DNA of 64,000 nucleotides from an uncultured Clostridia bacterium (GCA_944368775.1 CALVXB010000008.1:33687-97686); one strand, 5' to 3'. Positions 28,271 to 37,510 are shown, counted from the stretch's first letter. Program-made: numbers and translations. Notes: generated by a model from the letters alone, not told the origin.

Positions 28271-28306
28271 GGTCGAAAGATCGCCTTTTATATCGGAGAA
28301 GCTATC

Positions 28307-29674
28307 ATGCAGCCCAAAGACCGCGCGCCCGTGCCGCCCGAAAGGGACGCCGGCGCCGCACAGCCCGCGCCCGCCGCCCAAACGGAACGAACGCAGCAGC
28401 CCGCGCCCGCCCAAACGACAGAAATAGCCGCGCCCGCCCAAACACCCGAAACAGCCGAAGCGCCCGCCGCGCAGGAAAAAGCCGAGGCCGCACAGTCGGC
28501 GCAGCAAAGCGCCGACGGAGAACAGGCAGGGCAGCCCAAGCAGGAATACACCCAGGCCGAACTGCGCAGCCGCCGCCGTAAAAACATACTCTTCGGCATC
28601 GTGTCGCTGGCCATCATCGCCTGCGTGGTCGCCGTCCTCTTTCAGCTGAGCAATACCCTCGCCGGCGGCGATTCGGCAACCTTTTCGGAGATGCTCGCGG
28701 GGCTGGATTGGCGCTATTTGCTCGTCGTGGTCGGGCTCTTCCTCGTCGCATTCGTCTGCGACTCTCTCAAATACACCGTGCTCAACCGCTGCAACGGCTA
28801 TACGCTCGGCTTTCATAAAGACATGAAGATGGCGCTCATCGGCAAGTACTACGAGAGCATCACCCCGACGGGCACGGGCGGGCAGCCCATGCAGATCTAC
28901 TACCTGTACAAGCAGGGCATGCCCGGCACCAAGAGCACGTCCGTCACCATGGTCAAGTACGGCATCCAGATGCTGGCGTGGACTATCTTCGCCGCCGTCG
29001 TTATGATCTGCCTCGCCGGCACGCTGGGCGAGATCGAAGACGTCGCCGTGCAGACGACGGTGCGCGTGTGCGCGTGGATCGGCTTCGGCATCAACGGCTT
29101 CATCCCCGTCTTCGTCACCTTCGTCATCTTCTGCCCGCGCGCGGTCAGTTGGCTGATCAACCTCGTCATCCGCCTGCTGCACAAGATCCGCCTCATCAAA
29201 AATGCAGACAAGCTCGAAGTCAAGATCCGCAGTTGGATGGACGACTTCGCCGTCTTTTCGCAGTTCGTCTACAAGCGGCCGCTCGTCTTCCTGCTGTTGC
29301 TTGCCCTCTGCCTGGTCGAGCCCGTCACCGAGCTGCTCATCCCGTACTTTTTGCTCATCGCGCTGTGCGGGCAGTACGTCACCCCGGGCATCGACCTCTG
29401 CCTCACCGTCGTCGGGCTGGCGATGTACGCCACCTACGCCGCCACCTTCATCCCCACGCCCGGCAACTCGGGCGCCATCGAGTCCGTGTTCATGCTCGCC
29501 TTCGCGGGCATCGCAGAAAACGTCCTCTTTTGGTACGTGCTCATCTGGCGGTTCGTGCTCTACTATTCCTTCATCGTCCTCGGTATCGGCATGAATATCT
29601 TCGACGTCATTGCGGGCTTCGTCCGCCGCCGCCGTCAAAAAAAGGCGGGCGCGCAGGACGCGTCCGGAACGTAG
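28307..29674 (+). CDS. UPF0104/YbhN-type integral membrane protein (LPG-synthase-TM / flippase-like)
   Basis: 455 residues. The first 88 are a disordered, Ala/Pro/Gln/Glu-rich cytoplasmic tail. A membrane part with about seven or eight helices follows. SITPTGTGGQPMQIYYLYKQG and FIPTPGNSGAIESVFMLAF are landmarks of the lysylphosphatidylglycerol synthase TM family (PF03706, AglD/UPF0104). Family members are proposed to flip or modify lipids. There is no C-terminal aminoacyl-transferase domain, so this is not a full MprF. CGGAG lies upstream of ATG 28307. Confidence 0.85.
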   Translation: MQPKDRAPVPPERDAGAAQPAPAAQTERTQQPAPAQTTEIAAPAQTPETAEAPAAQEKAEAAQSAQQSADGEQAGQPKQEYTQAELRSRRRKNILFGIVSLAIIACVVAVLFQLSNTLAGGDSATFSEMLAGLDWRYLLVVVGLFLVAFVCDSLKYTVLNRCNGYTLGFHKDMKMALIGKYYESITPTGTGGQPMQIYYLYKQGMPGTKSTSVTMVKYGIQMLAWTIFAAVVMICLAGTLGEIEDVAVQTTVRVCAWIGFGINGFIPVFVTFVIFCPRAVSWLINLVIRLLHKIRLIKNADKLEVKIRSWMDDFAVFSQFVYKRPLVFLLLLALCLVEPVTELLIPYFLLIALCGQYVTPGIDLCLTVVGLAMYATYAATFIPTPGNSGAIESVFMLAFAGIAENVLFWYVLIWRFVLYYSFIVLGIGMNIFDVIAGFVRRRRQKKAGAQDASGT

Positions 29675-29742
29675 TTTTGCGGGTTCGCCGCGCGGGTTGC
29701 CCCGGCGGAAGGAACGGCAAATAAAAGGAAAATCAAAAAGAT

Positions 29743-29770
29743 CGGGCGCGGGGAAAATTCCCCGCGCCCG
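29743..29770 (-). terminator. Terminator between flippase-like gene and GT8 genes
   Basis: CGGGCGCGGGGAA pairs with TTCCCCGCGCCCG. On the minus strand ATCTTTTTGATTTT follows, so it mainly ends the glycosyltransferase transcript. Confidence 0.85.
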
Positions 29771-29799
29771 CGGCGTTTCATGGCTTTGCAGTTTTTCGT

Positions 29800-30642
29800 T
29801 CAATCGTGCAGGTCAAATTCTGCGGCGAGGCCGTCGTATTCGGCGTAGATGTCGTCGAAGGTAAAAATTTTCAGCCGCTTGTGCACACGCTCGCGCTGCC
29901 ATTGCTTGATGTTCAGCGGCAGAGGCAAAATAAAGTAAAACTTGATGCCCTGGCAAAAGTGCTTGATGACGGTATCCTCCCGCATACGGCGGCTCTGCTC
30001 GTTGTACTTGCGGGGCAGGTACAGCCGCCGCTGCCCCAGCTTGTGCAGGGCGGTCTGGTCGGGCATGGCAAAGTGCCGCTCGCACATCAGCTGCCGCACC
30101 CGTTCGAACAATTTGCTCTCGCGCACGGCGGGCATATTCAGGAGAAGCACGCCCGAGTTGCAGTAGTGCGGGTCGATCCAATATTTGCAGATGGGGTCGA
30201 CGCAGGCGGCGTACTCGTACCCTTCGATGTCCGTGTCGAACAGCGGCGCGATGTCGCCCGCGCACATGGTGTCGACGTCGAGGTAGAGGACCTTGTCGGG
30301 GATGCCCGCAAGCTCGCTCAAAAACAGCCGCAGCTGCGCGTAGGGGGTGTACTTGTTCTTCGCGTTCTTGTTGCGGCTCGCCGCGCGCAGGTACAGATCG
30401 GTCAGGTCGTAGCAGGTCACCCGGCTGTCCGCGTTTTTGCGCCGCAGCGCCGTCTCCAAGATGCGCATCTGGTTCTCGCTGAAGGGCAGGTAGTTCGCCT
30501 TTTGCTTGCGCAGGTCCATGGTCAAAACGTGTACGTCCAGCGGGCGGCTCGTGTGCGCCGCGGCAGACAGCGCCGAAAGCAGCAGCCCGTCGAACACCGC
30601 CTTATTGCCCGCATAACACAGAGAGATGTGGCTTTCGTTCAT
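29800..30642 (-). CDS. GT8-family glycosyltransferase (second of a tandem pair)
   Basis: 280 residues. GT8 retaining glycosyltransferases use UDP-sugars with Mn2+. The opening ISLCYAGNKAVFDGLLLSALS, the DXD metal motif in VLYLDVDTM, and CNSGVLLLNMP are diagnostic. FQ-free C-terminal DTVIKHFCQGIKF supplies the HxxG-like element. It starts within the stop of the upstream gene (ATGA overlap) and is its paralogue, roughly half identical by eye. Acceptor unknown; likely a cell-surface glycan. Confidence 0.9.
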   Translation of the reverse strand: MNESHISLCYAGNKAVFDGLLLSALSAAAHTSRPLDVHVLTMDLRKQKANYLPFSENQMRILETALRRKNADSRVTCYDLTDLYLRAASRNKNAKNKYTPYAQLRLFLSELAGIPDKVLYLDVDTMCAGDIAPLFDTDIEGYEYAACVDPICKYWIDPHYCNSGVLLLNMPAVRESKLFERVRQLMCERHFAMPDQTALHKLGQRRLYLPRKYNEQSRRMREDTVIKHFCQGIKFYFILPLPLNIKQWQRERVHKRLKIFTFDDIYAEYDGLAAEFDLHD

Positions 30643-31472
30643 AATTCGGCCTCCGGGTGCGCCGCGCGCAGGCGGTCGTATTGTTCGTAGATGTCGTCAA
30701 AGCAGAACAGTTTGAGCTTTTTGTGCACTTTGTCGCGCTCCCACTGTTTATAATTATAGATATGGAAGAAGGGAAACCACCGTATGCCGCGGCAAAAGTG
30801 CTTGACGACGGTATCTTCGCGCGGCTTTCTCTGCTCGTTGAAGCGGCGGGGCAAGATCAGCCTGCGCTCGTGCAGGCGGTGCAGCGCCGATTGGTCGGGC
30901 ATGGTGAGGCGGCGCTTCTCGATGTAGTCGCGGCAGCGCGAAAGCAGCTTCGTCTCGCGCAGGCGGGGCATATTCAAGAGAAGCACGCCCGAGTTGCAGT
31001 AGGTCGGCGATATCCAAAATTTGCCCATGTGGTCGCGCACGGCGCCGTACTCGTACCCTTCGATGTCGATATCGTACAGCTGCCCGATGTCGGCAAGGCA
31101 CATGGTGTCGACGTCGAGGTAGATCAGCTTGTCGGGCAGCCCCTCCGTCTCCTCCAAAAACAGCCGCAGCTGTGCGTAGGGGGTGTAATAGTTGGCGGCG
31201 TTTTTGCCGTTTGCCAGAGAGGCGCGGTAGCGGTCGGTCATATCGATGCAGGTCACGCGGCTTTGCGGGTTCTTTTCGCGCAGCACCTGTTCGAGCAGCG
31301 CGATCTGCGCCTGCGTAAAGGGGAGAAAGTCCGCCTTTATATCCCGCAAGTCCATCGACAGGATGTACAGGTGCAGCGGCCGCGCGGTATATTTGGCCAG
31401 GGACAGCGCCGAGAGCAGCAGCCCCGGAAAGACGCGGCGGTTGCCGCTGTAGCATACGGAGATTTCGGACAT
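30639..31472 (-). CDS. GT8-family glycosyltransferase (first of a tandem pair)
   Basis: 277 residues. Same layout as the next gene: ISVCYSGNRRVFPGLLLSALS, LIYLDVDTM (DXD), CNSGVLLLNMP and DTVVKHFCRGIRW. GAGG lies just before the start and a consensus-spaced promoter upstream. The pair arose by tandem duplication and both copies keep their catalytic motifs, so they may add successive sugars to the same chain. The convergent neighbour is a lipid-flippase-like protein, which suggests an envelope glycan but does not prove it. Confidence 0.9.
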   Translation of the reverse strand: MSEISVCYSGNRRVFPGLLLSALSLAKYTARPLHLYILSMDLRDIKADFLPFTQAQIALLEQVLREKNPQSRVTCIDMTDRYRASLANGKNAANYYTPYAQLRLFLEETEGLPDKLIYLDVDTMCLADIGQLYDIDIEGYEYGAVRDHMGKFWISPTYCNSGVLLLNMPRLRETKLLSRCRDYIEKRRLTMPDQSALHRLHERRLILPRRFNEQRKPREDTVVKHFCRGIRWFPFFHIYNYKQWERDKVHKKLKLFCFDDIYEQYDRLRAAHPEAEL

Positions 31473-31501
31473 ACTTCCTCACAGACACATATATTACACA
31501 C

Positions 31502-31530
31502 AGTATAACATAAAACGCGCCGCCTTGCAA
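31502..31530 (-). promoter_or_regulatory. Promoter of the GT8 pair
   Basis: On the minus strand TTGCAA, 17 bases, TATACT. Confidence 0.85.
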
Positions 31531-31631
31531 GGAAAATGCAGAACTTGTGCCAAAACGCCCCGCCCGCGCGGCGCGCCCCCGCTTTCGCGCGCCCCGCCTG
31601 CGGCAAATAGGGGAAAGGTGCGGCAAAACGC

Positions 31632-31661
31632 TTGACGGCGGGGCATATGCTGTGCTATACT
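31632..31661 (+). promoter_or_regulatory. Promoter of the 27-codon ORF and P-type ATPase
   Basis: TTGACG (31632-31637), 18 bases, TATACT (31656-31661). It lies 31 bases before the small ORF. Confidence 0.82.
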
Positions 31662-31692
31662 CGGTATATCCATTCACCGATAAGGAGACATC

Positions 31693-31776
31693 ATGGACGG
31701 AGAGGACGGCGGCAGTACCGCCGACAACCCATATCATATAACATATAACCAAGTCAGCAGAGGCATAACCGTATAG
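31693..31776 (+). CDS. 27-residue small ORF, possible leader peptide
   Basis: The ORF reads MDGEDGGSTADNPYHITYN and ends in GITV. AAGGAG sits six bases before the ATG and a good promoter lies upstream, so translation is likely. It is hydrophilic with no signal or membrane segment and matches no family I know. It ends 53 bases before the P-type ATPase gene, which has its own extended -10 inside the gap. It could be a regulatory leader peptide, an independent small protein, or chance. Confidence 0.5.
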   Translation: MDGEDGGSTADNPYHITYNQVSRGITV

Positions 31777-31790
31777 GCTATGTCTTTTTG

Positions 31791-31799
31791 TGCTATAAT
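31791..31799 (+). promoter_or_regulatory. Extended -10 element directly before the P-type ATPase
   Basis: TGCTATAAT without a clear -35. If active, the transcript would bypass the small ORF. Confidence 0.6.
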
Positions 31800-31828
31800 T
31801 TTTCAGTAAGGAGGAATTTTCCGAACCT

Positions 31829-34531
31829 ATGTTGGAGAGTCAGCCAAAAAAGGCCTGGCATACGCTTACCGTCGAAGAGACGGAAAAGGCCCTGTCTACC
31901 ACGCAGGAGGGGTTGAGCGATGCCGAGGCCGCCAAGCGCCTCGCTGCCTACGGTCCGAACAACCTGCGCCAGAAAAAGGCTAAGACCATCTGGCGGATGA
32001 TCTGGGAGCAGCTCACAGACGTGATGGTGCTCATCCTCATCGCCGCGGCGGCCTTTTCCCTGATCATGTACTTTGTGGACGGGGAGGGCCTCGCCGAGTG
32101 CATCGTCATCCTCGTCGTCGTTGCGCTCAACGCGACGGTCGGCGTCGTGCAGGAAAAGAAGGCCGCCAACGCGCTCGAAGCGCTCAAAAATATGACCGCG
32201 CCCACCGCGCGCGTGCTGCGCGAGGGGGAGGAGAGCGTCGTGCCCGCGGCCGAGCTCGTCCCCGGCGACATCGTCTACCTCGAGGACGGCTGCATCGTCC
32301 CCGCCGACATCCGCATCATTCAAGATTCAAATATGAAGGTGCAGGAGGCGGCGCTCACCGGCGAGTCTGTCCCCTCCGAAAAGGACGGCCCCACCGTCCT
32401 GCCCGAAGACGCGCCCCTCGGCGACCGCGTCAACATGGCGTACAGCTCGTCCATCGTCATGTACGGCAACGCGACGGGCATCGTCGTCGGCACCGGCATG
32501 AACACCGAGGTCGGCAAGATCGCGGGCCTTTTAGACGAGCAGGACGAGACGGACACCCCGATGAAGCGCAAGCTCAATTCCGTGGGCAAGACGCTCAGCC
32601 TCGTCGGCCTCATCGTCTGCGTGCTCATCTTCGCCATCGGCCTCATCCGCGACGGCTGGGAGTCGTGGGTCAACTACATCTTCATCGCCATCTCCCTCGC
32701 CATCTCCATCATCCCCGAGGGCCTGCCCGCCACCAGCACCATCATCATGGCGCTGGGCGTGCAGCGCATGGCGCAAAAGAACGCCCTCGTCAAAAGCCTG
32801 CCCGCCGTCGAAACGCTGGGCAGCGCGACCGTCGTCTGCTGCGATAAGACGGGCACCCTCACCCTCAATAAAATGACGGTGACGAGCGTCGCCGTCGGCG
32901 ACGACTTCATCAATGGCGCCGCCACGCCCGTCGGCGAGCTCTCCAAAAAATACGACGCCGCCGTCTACCGCGACCTGCTCGAGGGGAGCGCGCTGTGCGT
33001 CAACGCCAAAATGGACCCCGACAACCCCGGCAACGTGCTGGGCGACCCGACGGAGGGCGCGCTCGTGCTCTTTGCCGAGCAGTTCGGCATCGAGGCGGAG
33101 GCGTTTGAAGACGCCAACCCGCGCGCCTTCGAGCAGCCCTTCGACTCCGACCGCAAGCGCATGACGGTGCTCAACAAGATGGAGCGCGGGCTCATCGCCT
33201 ACACCAAGGGCGCCGTCGACGAGATGCTCCCCCTTTGCACCAAGTACCGCACCAAGGCGGGCGTGCGCGACATGACGGACGCCGACCGCGCGCGCATCCT
33301 CGAAGTGTGCAACAAGATGAGCGGCGACGCGCTGCGCGTGCTCGGCTTTGCCGTGCGCGAACAGAGCGAGGTCCCCGCCGACGAGAGCGCCGACCTCGAG
33401 CAGGACATGACTTTCGTCGGCGTCGTCGGTATGATCGACCCGCCCCGCAAGGAGGTCATCCGGGCGGTCGAAACCTGCCACACGGCGGGCATCCGCGTCG
33501 TCATGATCACCGGCGACCACAAGGTCACCGCCATGGCCATCGCCAAGCAGCTGCACATCTTCCGCGAGGGCAACACCATCATCTCCGGCACCGAGCTGGA
33601 CGACATGACGGACGAGCAGCTTGACAAGGCGGTCAAAAACTGCGTCGTGTTCGCGCGCGTATCCCCCTCGGATAAGCTGCGCATCATCCAGTCTTTGAAG
33701 CGCACCGGCGAAGTCGCCGCCATGACGGGCGACGGCGTCAACGATTCGCCCGCCCTCAAAGAGGCGGACATCGGCGTCGCCATGGGCATCACCGGCACCG
33801 ACGTCGCCAAAGACGCGGCAGACGTCATCCTGCTCGACGACAACTTCACCACCATCGAATACGCCATCCGCGAGGGGCGGCGCGTGTACCGCAACATCCA
33901 AAAGGTCATCCAATTCCTCGTCGCGGGCAACATCGCCGAGATCCTCATCCTGTTCATCGCCGTCTGCATCGGCCTGCCCGAAATGCCCATCGAAGCGGTG
34001 CACATCCTGCTCATCAATTTGGCGACAGACTCGCTGCCCGCCGTCGCGCTGGGCGTCGACCCCGCCAGCCCCAACGTCATGCGGCACAAGCCGGTCAAGA
34101 GCGGCACCTTGTTTGAAAAGGGAATGATCTACCGCATCGCGCTGCACGGGCTGTTCATATCGGCTGCGGCGTGGGCGGCCTACCTGATTGGCACCTACTG
34201 CTTCGAGCACGACCACGTGCAGGCGATGACGATGACCTTCATCGTCCTCTCCGTCTCCCAGCTCTCGCACGCGCTCAACCAGCGCTCGAACACCGAGTCC
34301 ATCTTCAAGCCCGGCCAGGGGCACAACAAGTTCCTCGCGCTCGCGCTGGTCGTTTCGGCCGCCATCGTCGCGCTCGTCGTGTTCGTGCCGCCCCTGCAAG
34401 GCTTCTTCAACCTCACCAACCTCACCTGGCAAGAGTGGCTGGTCAGCCTCGCGCTCTCCCTCTTCCCCCTCGTCGCGGTCGAGATCTCCAAGATCTTCAT
34501 CCGCCTCTACAAGCGCCGCCGCCGCGCCTGA
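31829..34531 (+). CDS. Cation-translocating P-type ATPase, Ca2+ (P2A) type
   Basis: 900 residues with the full P2 layout: cation N-domain, TM1-2, actuator with TGES (ALTGESVP), TM3-4 with IPEGLPAT (ion site), phosphorylation motif CDKTGTLT, nucleotide domain (YTKGAVDEM), MITGDHKVTA, hinge MTGDGVNDSPALKEADIG, and TM5-10. It pumps Ca2+, or a similar cation, out of the cell. AAGGAGG is 14 bases before the ATG, a slightly long spacing. A second, more distant P2 ATPase is at 53.4 kb. Confidence 0.9.
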   Translation: MLESQPKKAWHTLTVEETEKALSTTQEGLSDAEAAKRLAAYGPNNLRQKKAKTIWRMIWEQLTDVMVLILIAAAAFSLIMYFVDGEGLAECIVILVVVALNATVGVVQEKKAANALEALKNMTAPTARVLREGEESVVPAAELVPGDIVYLEDGCIVPADIRIIQDSNMKVQEAALTGESVPSEKDGPTVLPEDAPLGDRVNMAYSSSIVMYGNATGIVVGTGMNTEVGKIAGLLDEQDETDTPMKRKLNSVGKTLSLVGLIVCVLIFAIGLIRDGWESWVNYIFIAISLAISIIPEGLPATSTIIMALGVQRMAQKNALVKSLPAVETLGSATVVCCDKTGTLTLNKMTVTSVAVGDDFINGAATPVGELSKKYDAAVYRDLLEGSALCVNAKMDPDNPGNVLGDPTEGALVLFAEQFGIEAEAFEDANPRAFEQPFDSDRKRMTVLNKMERGLIAYTKGAVDEMLPLCTKYRTKAGVRDMTDADRARILEVCNKMSGDALRVLGFAVREQSEVPADESADLEQDMTFVGVVGMIDPPRKEVIRAVETCHTAGIRVVMITGDHKVTAMAIAKQLHIFREGNTIISGTELDDMTDEQLDKAVKNCVVFARVSPSDKLRIIQSLKRTGEVAAMTGDGVNDSPALKEADIGVAMGITGTDVAKDAADVILLDDNFTTIEYAIREGRRVYRNIQKVIQFLVAGNIAEILILFIAVCIGLPEMPIEAVHILLINLATDSLPAVALGVDPASPNVMRHKPVKSGTLFEKGMIYRIALHGLFISAAAWAAYLIGTYCFEHDHVQAMTMTFIVLSVSQLSHALNQRSNTESIFKPGQGHNKFLALALVVSAAIVALVVFVPPLQGFFNLTNLTWQEWLVSLALSLFPLVAVEISKIFIRLYKRRRRA

Positions 34532-34555
34532 CGCCCGCCGGCTTGCAAAAAAACC

Positions 34556-34593
34556 GCGCCCCTGCCTTGGCAGGGGCGCTTTTCTCGTTTTTT
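34556..34593 (+). terminator. Terminator after the first P-type ATPase
   Basis: GCGCCCCTGCC/GGCAGGGGCGC is followed by TTTTCTCGTTTTTTT. Confidence 0.93.
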
Positions 34594-34667
34594 TGGCTTG
34601 AAATAGTCTCGCGCGGCGGGGAAGCTTTCGTTTGCGACTTCACCTTTAAATCGTTTTCAACAGTCGG

Positions 34668-34707
34668 AAAAACGAAAAGAGAGTTGGCATAAAGCCAACT
34701 CTCTTTT
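34668..34707 (-). terminator. Terminator of tRNA-Thr
   Basis: The GAGAGTTGGC/GCCAACTCTC stem has an ATAAA/TTTAT loop. On the minus strand it is followed by TTTTCGTTTTT. Confidence 0.9.
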
Positions 34708-34709
34708 CA

Positions 34710-34785
<76 letters not shown>

Positions 34786-34818
34786 ATCATTTTGCGTTCT
34801 TACGAACACAGCTATATC

Positions 34819-34847
34819 ATTGTAGACTATTTTGGAGAAAAAGTCAA
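34819..34847 (-). promoter_or_regulatory. tRNA-Thr promoter
   Basis: On the minus strand TTGACT, 17 bases, TACAAT. Confidence 0.9.
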
Positions 34848-34949
34848 TCTTTTTTACGGAATTTTTCTGCGCAAATTCGACAAGTTGGCCTGCGCGCGGG
34901 CGCTTCACCAAAAAAATGCAACAGTTTGATGAGAATTTTCGCGCGGGTA

Positions 34950-34979
34950 TTGACCGCGCCGCCCGTTCTCTGTTATAAT
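34950..34979 (+). promoter_or_regulatory. Promoter of the HD hydrolase gene
   Basis: TTGACC (34950-34955), 18 bases, TATAAT (34974-34979). Confidence 0.88.
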
Positions 34980-35001
34980 ACAAAAAAAGGGGAGATGCCG
35001 C

Positions 35002-35586
35002 ATGGACGACAAGGAAACTTTTTTGCACATCTACGACGAGGCGATCGCGCGCGAAGGAGCGGACAAGCTGCGCGCCTACCTGCTGCGCTCCGATTTTTTT
35101 GAAGCGCCCGCCAGCATCCGCTACCACTCCAACGTCGCGGGCGGGCTGTGCGCGCACTCGGTCAACGTCTATCGGCGCCTGCTCGATCTGCTGCAGAGCG
35201 AGCGCGCCTCCGCATACCCGAGCGAGGCCGCGCTGCGCGAGACGGCTGCCGTCTGCGGCCTGCTGCACGACGTCTGCAAGATCGGCTTCTATCGGCCGGA
35301 CTTCCGCAACGTCAAGGAGGACGGCCAATGGGTGCGCAAGCCCTGCTATGTGCGCGACGAGGTATTTCCGTTCGGGCACGGCGAAAAGTCGGTATTCATC
35401 ATCGGCCGCTACATCCACCTGACGGCGGAGGAGGCGATGGCCATCAATTGGCACATGGGCGGCTTCGACGCCCGCGCGCGCGGCGGCGACCGGTCGGTCA
35501 GCGAGGCGTTCGGCAAATACCCGCTCGCTGTGTTATTGCACGTGGCCGACCTCGAGGCGACCTATTTAGACGAAAAGCACGGCTGA
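35002..35586 (+). CDS. HD-domain phosphohydrolase
   Basis: 194 residues. The metal ligands of the HD superfamily are in order: CAHSVNVY (H), LLHDVCKI (HD pair), INWHMGG (H) and LHVADLEA (D). The family hydrolyses nucleotides or cyclic nucleotides, or trims RNA, as in YhaM, which has an extra OB domain missing here. GGGGAG lies before the ATG. The lipoprotein gene starts 25 bases after the stop, so the two probably share a transcript, though no functional link is evident. Confidence 0.82.
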   Translation: MDDKETFLHIYDEAIAREGADKLRAYLLRSDFFEAPASIRYHSNVAGGLCAHSVNVYRRLLDLLQSERASAYPSEAALRETAAVCGLLHDVCKIGFYRPDFRNVKEDGQWVRKPCYVRDEVFPFGHGEKSVFIIGRYIHLTAEEAMAINWHMGGFDARARGGDRSVSEAFGKYPLAVLLHVADLEATYLDEKHG

Positions 35587-35611
35587 CCGCTGCACAAAAG
35601 AGGGGAAAAAG

Positions 35612-37006
35612 ATGTACAAAAGAAAATTGTGCGCGGCGGCCGCCGCTGCGCTGGGCATCATGATCGCTTTGGCGGGCTGCGCACCCGCCCCTGCGGAGGA
35701 GACCGCGTATCTGTCCGTGCGCCCTGCGGCGGTGGAACTTTCCGTCGGGGAGCAGCGGACGCTCACCTTCGCCGCGAGCGTACCCGTGGCGGAAATTTTG
35801 TGGGCGACCGGCGATATGTCCGTCGCAGTCGTGGAAAACGGCACGCTCACGGCGGTGGGGGAAGGAGAGACGACGGTGACTGCCGCCGCGGGCGCTCTGC
35901 GCGCTTATTGCTACGTCACGGTGACGGAGCCGGAGCCCGAACCCGAGCCCGAACCGGAACCCGAACCGGAGCCCGAACCGGAACCCGAACCGGAGCCCGA
36001 ACCCGAGCCCGAACCGGAACCCGAACCGGAGCCCGAACCCGAACCGGAGCCGGAGCCGGAACCGGAGCCCGAACCCGAACCGGAGCCCGAGCCGGAGCCG
36101 GAGCCCGAACCGGAGCCCGAGCCGGAGCCCGAGCCCGAACCGGATCCCGCGCCCTTCGTGACGGACGAAGCGCTGCGCGGCAAGTTGTCGGCGCTGTACA
36201 CCTTTGAGGAGGACTTCACCATACACGATTACCGCTGTGCGGCCGTCGACCCGTTCACGGGCGAGGCGGTTGGCGAAAACGGCACCTACGGCGCAGGCGC
36301 CGCGTGCGCGGCCATTTCTCGCGGCCATTCGGCGCGCGCTTTCCGCACGGGCAGCGCCCCGCTCACCCTTCCCGCCCCGGCCGAGGGCGGCGTCTCGCTC
36401 TCCTTTTGGGCGTACAATGAGGAAGTGCTCGCGGGCGCGCAGCAGACGGGCGCGTCCGTCGGTTACTCTTCCCTCCTGCGGGCGGAGGGGATCGCCGTCG
36501 GCTGGGGCAGCATCACCGTGGGCGGCTTCCCGCTCTCTCCCGCCGACGCGCAGCTCGGCCCCGCCGCCTACACGGCCGCGCGCCTGCAAGAGGCGTCTGC
36601 GGCGCTGGGCGAGGATCTCCTGTGGCAGCCGCCCGCGGCGGCCGGCAACGGCTACTATTCTCCCAACGCCGTCAGCGGCGGGTACGAGGGGCCGGAGGGC
36701 ACCGAGGCAGAGCGCGCGATGGCGGCGTCGCAGGCGGGGCGCTGGCGGTACATCACCGTCACCCTCTCCGCAGCGGAGGGCGTCCGCTTTTATGTAGACG
36801 GGCAGCTCGCCTATGCCTACGATGCGCAGCTGCTCGATCTGTATGCGAGCTTCGCCGGCACGAGCTGGAGCGCGCTGTGCGCGGGCGCGACGGGAGAGCT
36901 CTCCCTGTTCGGCGAACCGACGGGCGTGCTCGCCGACGACCTCATCGTAGGGGAAGCGCTCACCGCCGCCGAAGTTTTGCGCTTGTACGAAGATTTGACC
37001 CGCTGA
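35612..37006 (+). CDS. Lipoprotein with Big_2 domain, long (Glu-Pro)36 spacer and LamG/concanavalin-like domain
   Basis: 464 residues. The signal peptide ends in the lipobox LAGC (C23). A bacterial Ig-like Big_2 domain follows at about 33-105 ([27 protein letters not shown]). A 72-residue Glu-Pro rod spans 106-177. The remainder, from about 187, is a LamG/concanavalin-A-like lectin fold ([52 protein letters not shown]). This is a surface glycan-binding or sensing architecture with the lectin held away from the membrane by the rod. No enzyme domain is seen. A terminator follows. Confidence 0.87.
   Translation: MYKRKLCAAAAAALGIMIALAGCAPAPAEETAYLSVRPAAVELSVGEQRTLTFAASVPVAEILWATGDMSVAVVENGTLTAVGEGETTVTAAAGALRAYCYVTVTEPEPEPEPEPEPEPEPEPEPEPEPEPEPEPEPEPEPEPEPEPEPEPEPEPEPEPEPEPEPEPEPEPEPEPEPDPAPFVTDEALRGKLSALYTFEEDFTIHDYRCAAVDPFTGEAVGENGTYGAGAACAAISRGHSARAFRTGSAPLTLPAPAEGGVSLSFWAYNEEVLAGAQQTGASVGYSSLLRAEGIAVGWGSITVGGFPLSPADAQLGPAAYTAARLQEASAALGEDLLWQPPAAAGNGYYSPNAVSGGYEGPEGTEAERAMAASQAGRWRYITVTLSAAEGVRFYVDGQLAYAYDAQLLDLYASFAGTSWSALCAGATGELSLFGEPTGVLADDLIVGEALTAAEVLRLYEDLTR
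35927..36142 (+). repeat. Hexanucleotide repeat coding for (Glu-Pro)36
   Basis: 36 in-frame GA(A/G)-CC(C/G) units over 216 bases. The two codon variants form larger, partly repeated patterns (GAACCGGAACCCGAACCGGA), consistent with repeated duplication. Confidence 0.97.
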
Positions 37007-37083
37007 CCCGGCCGCGCTTCAAAAAAGAGAACGCGCGCCGCTTTTTCCGCCCTTTTGGGGGGAACGTGCAGCAAAAGAGAGCA

Positions 37084-37121
37084 AGCAGGGCAGGTATTTT
37101 TACCTGCCCTGCTCTGAAATT
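37084..37121 (+). terminator. Hairpin after the LamG lipoprotein gene
   Basis: AGCAGGGCAGGTA pairs with TACCTGCCCTGCT (13 bp). The flanking CCTTGCGG matches the sequence next to the two tRNA-Pro terminators, so it may be the remnant of a third copy. Confidence 0.7.
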
Positions 37122-37193
37122 TACCTTGCGGAAAAAACAGGGCTCCCAAAAAAGATTGCGCAGCAAGATTTTTTGGGAAAAAGGAGCCGCAGG

Positions 37194-37231
37194 CATAAAA
37201 GCAAACAGAGCAGGAAACCTCCTGCTCTGTT
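37194..37231 (-). terminator. Terminator of tRNA-Pro(CGG)
   Basis: AACAGAGCAGG/CCTGCTCTGTT hairpin. On the minus strand TTGCTTTT follows. Confidence 0.82.
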
Positions 37232-37254
37232 GCGAAAATTGCCTTGCGGCGACG

Positions 37255-37331
37255 TGGTCGAGGTGACGGGACTTGAACCCACGACCTCTTGGTCCCGAAC
37301 CAAGCGCGCTACCAAACTGCGCTACACCTCG
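37255..37331 (-). tRNA. tRNA-Pro (anticodon CGG)
   Basis: 77 bases. The acceptor is CGAGGTG/CACCTCG and the anticodon stem CTTGG/CCAAG encloses TTCGGGA. The T-loop is TTCAAGT and CCA is encoded. CGG reads CCG. It differs from the tRNA at 37571 by a single base, anticodon position 34. Confidence 0.96.
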
Positions 37332-37379
37332 GTCACACAGGCTCCTTCTTGCCTGCAGTTTTACCTGCATAGCCTAATT

Positions 37380-37408
37380 ATTATAGCAAAGGCGGCAGGC
37401 TTTGTCAA
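37380..37408 (-). promoter_or_regulatory. tRNA-Pro(CGG) promoter
   Basis: On the minus strand TTGACA-N17-TATAAT, a full consensus match. Confidence 0.95.
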
Positions 37409-37510
37409 TCCAATTTGCGGGCAGATTTTTGTTTTTTCACGCGCGGCTGCCTGCACTCTCTCATTTTCAGCCCTTGTGCGTTGACCGCGAAGAAAAAACG
37501 AGCCGCAGGC

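Noticed and set aside
28307..29674. Full MprF lysyl-phosphatidylglycerol synthase
   Set aside because: Only the membrane part is present. The C-terminal aminoacyl-transfer domain is missing and no separate gene for it is nearby.
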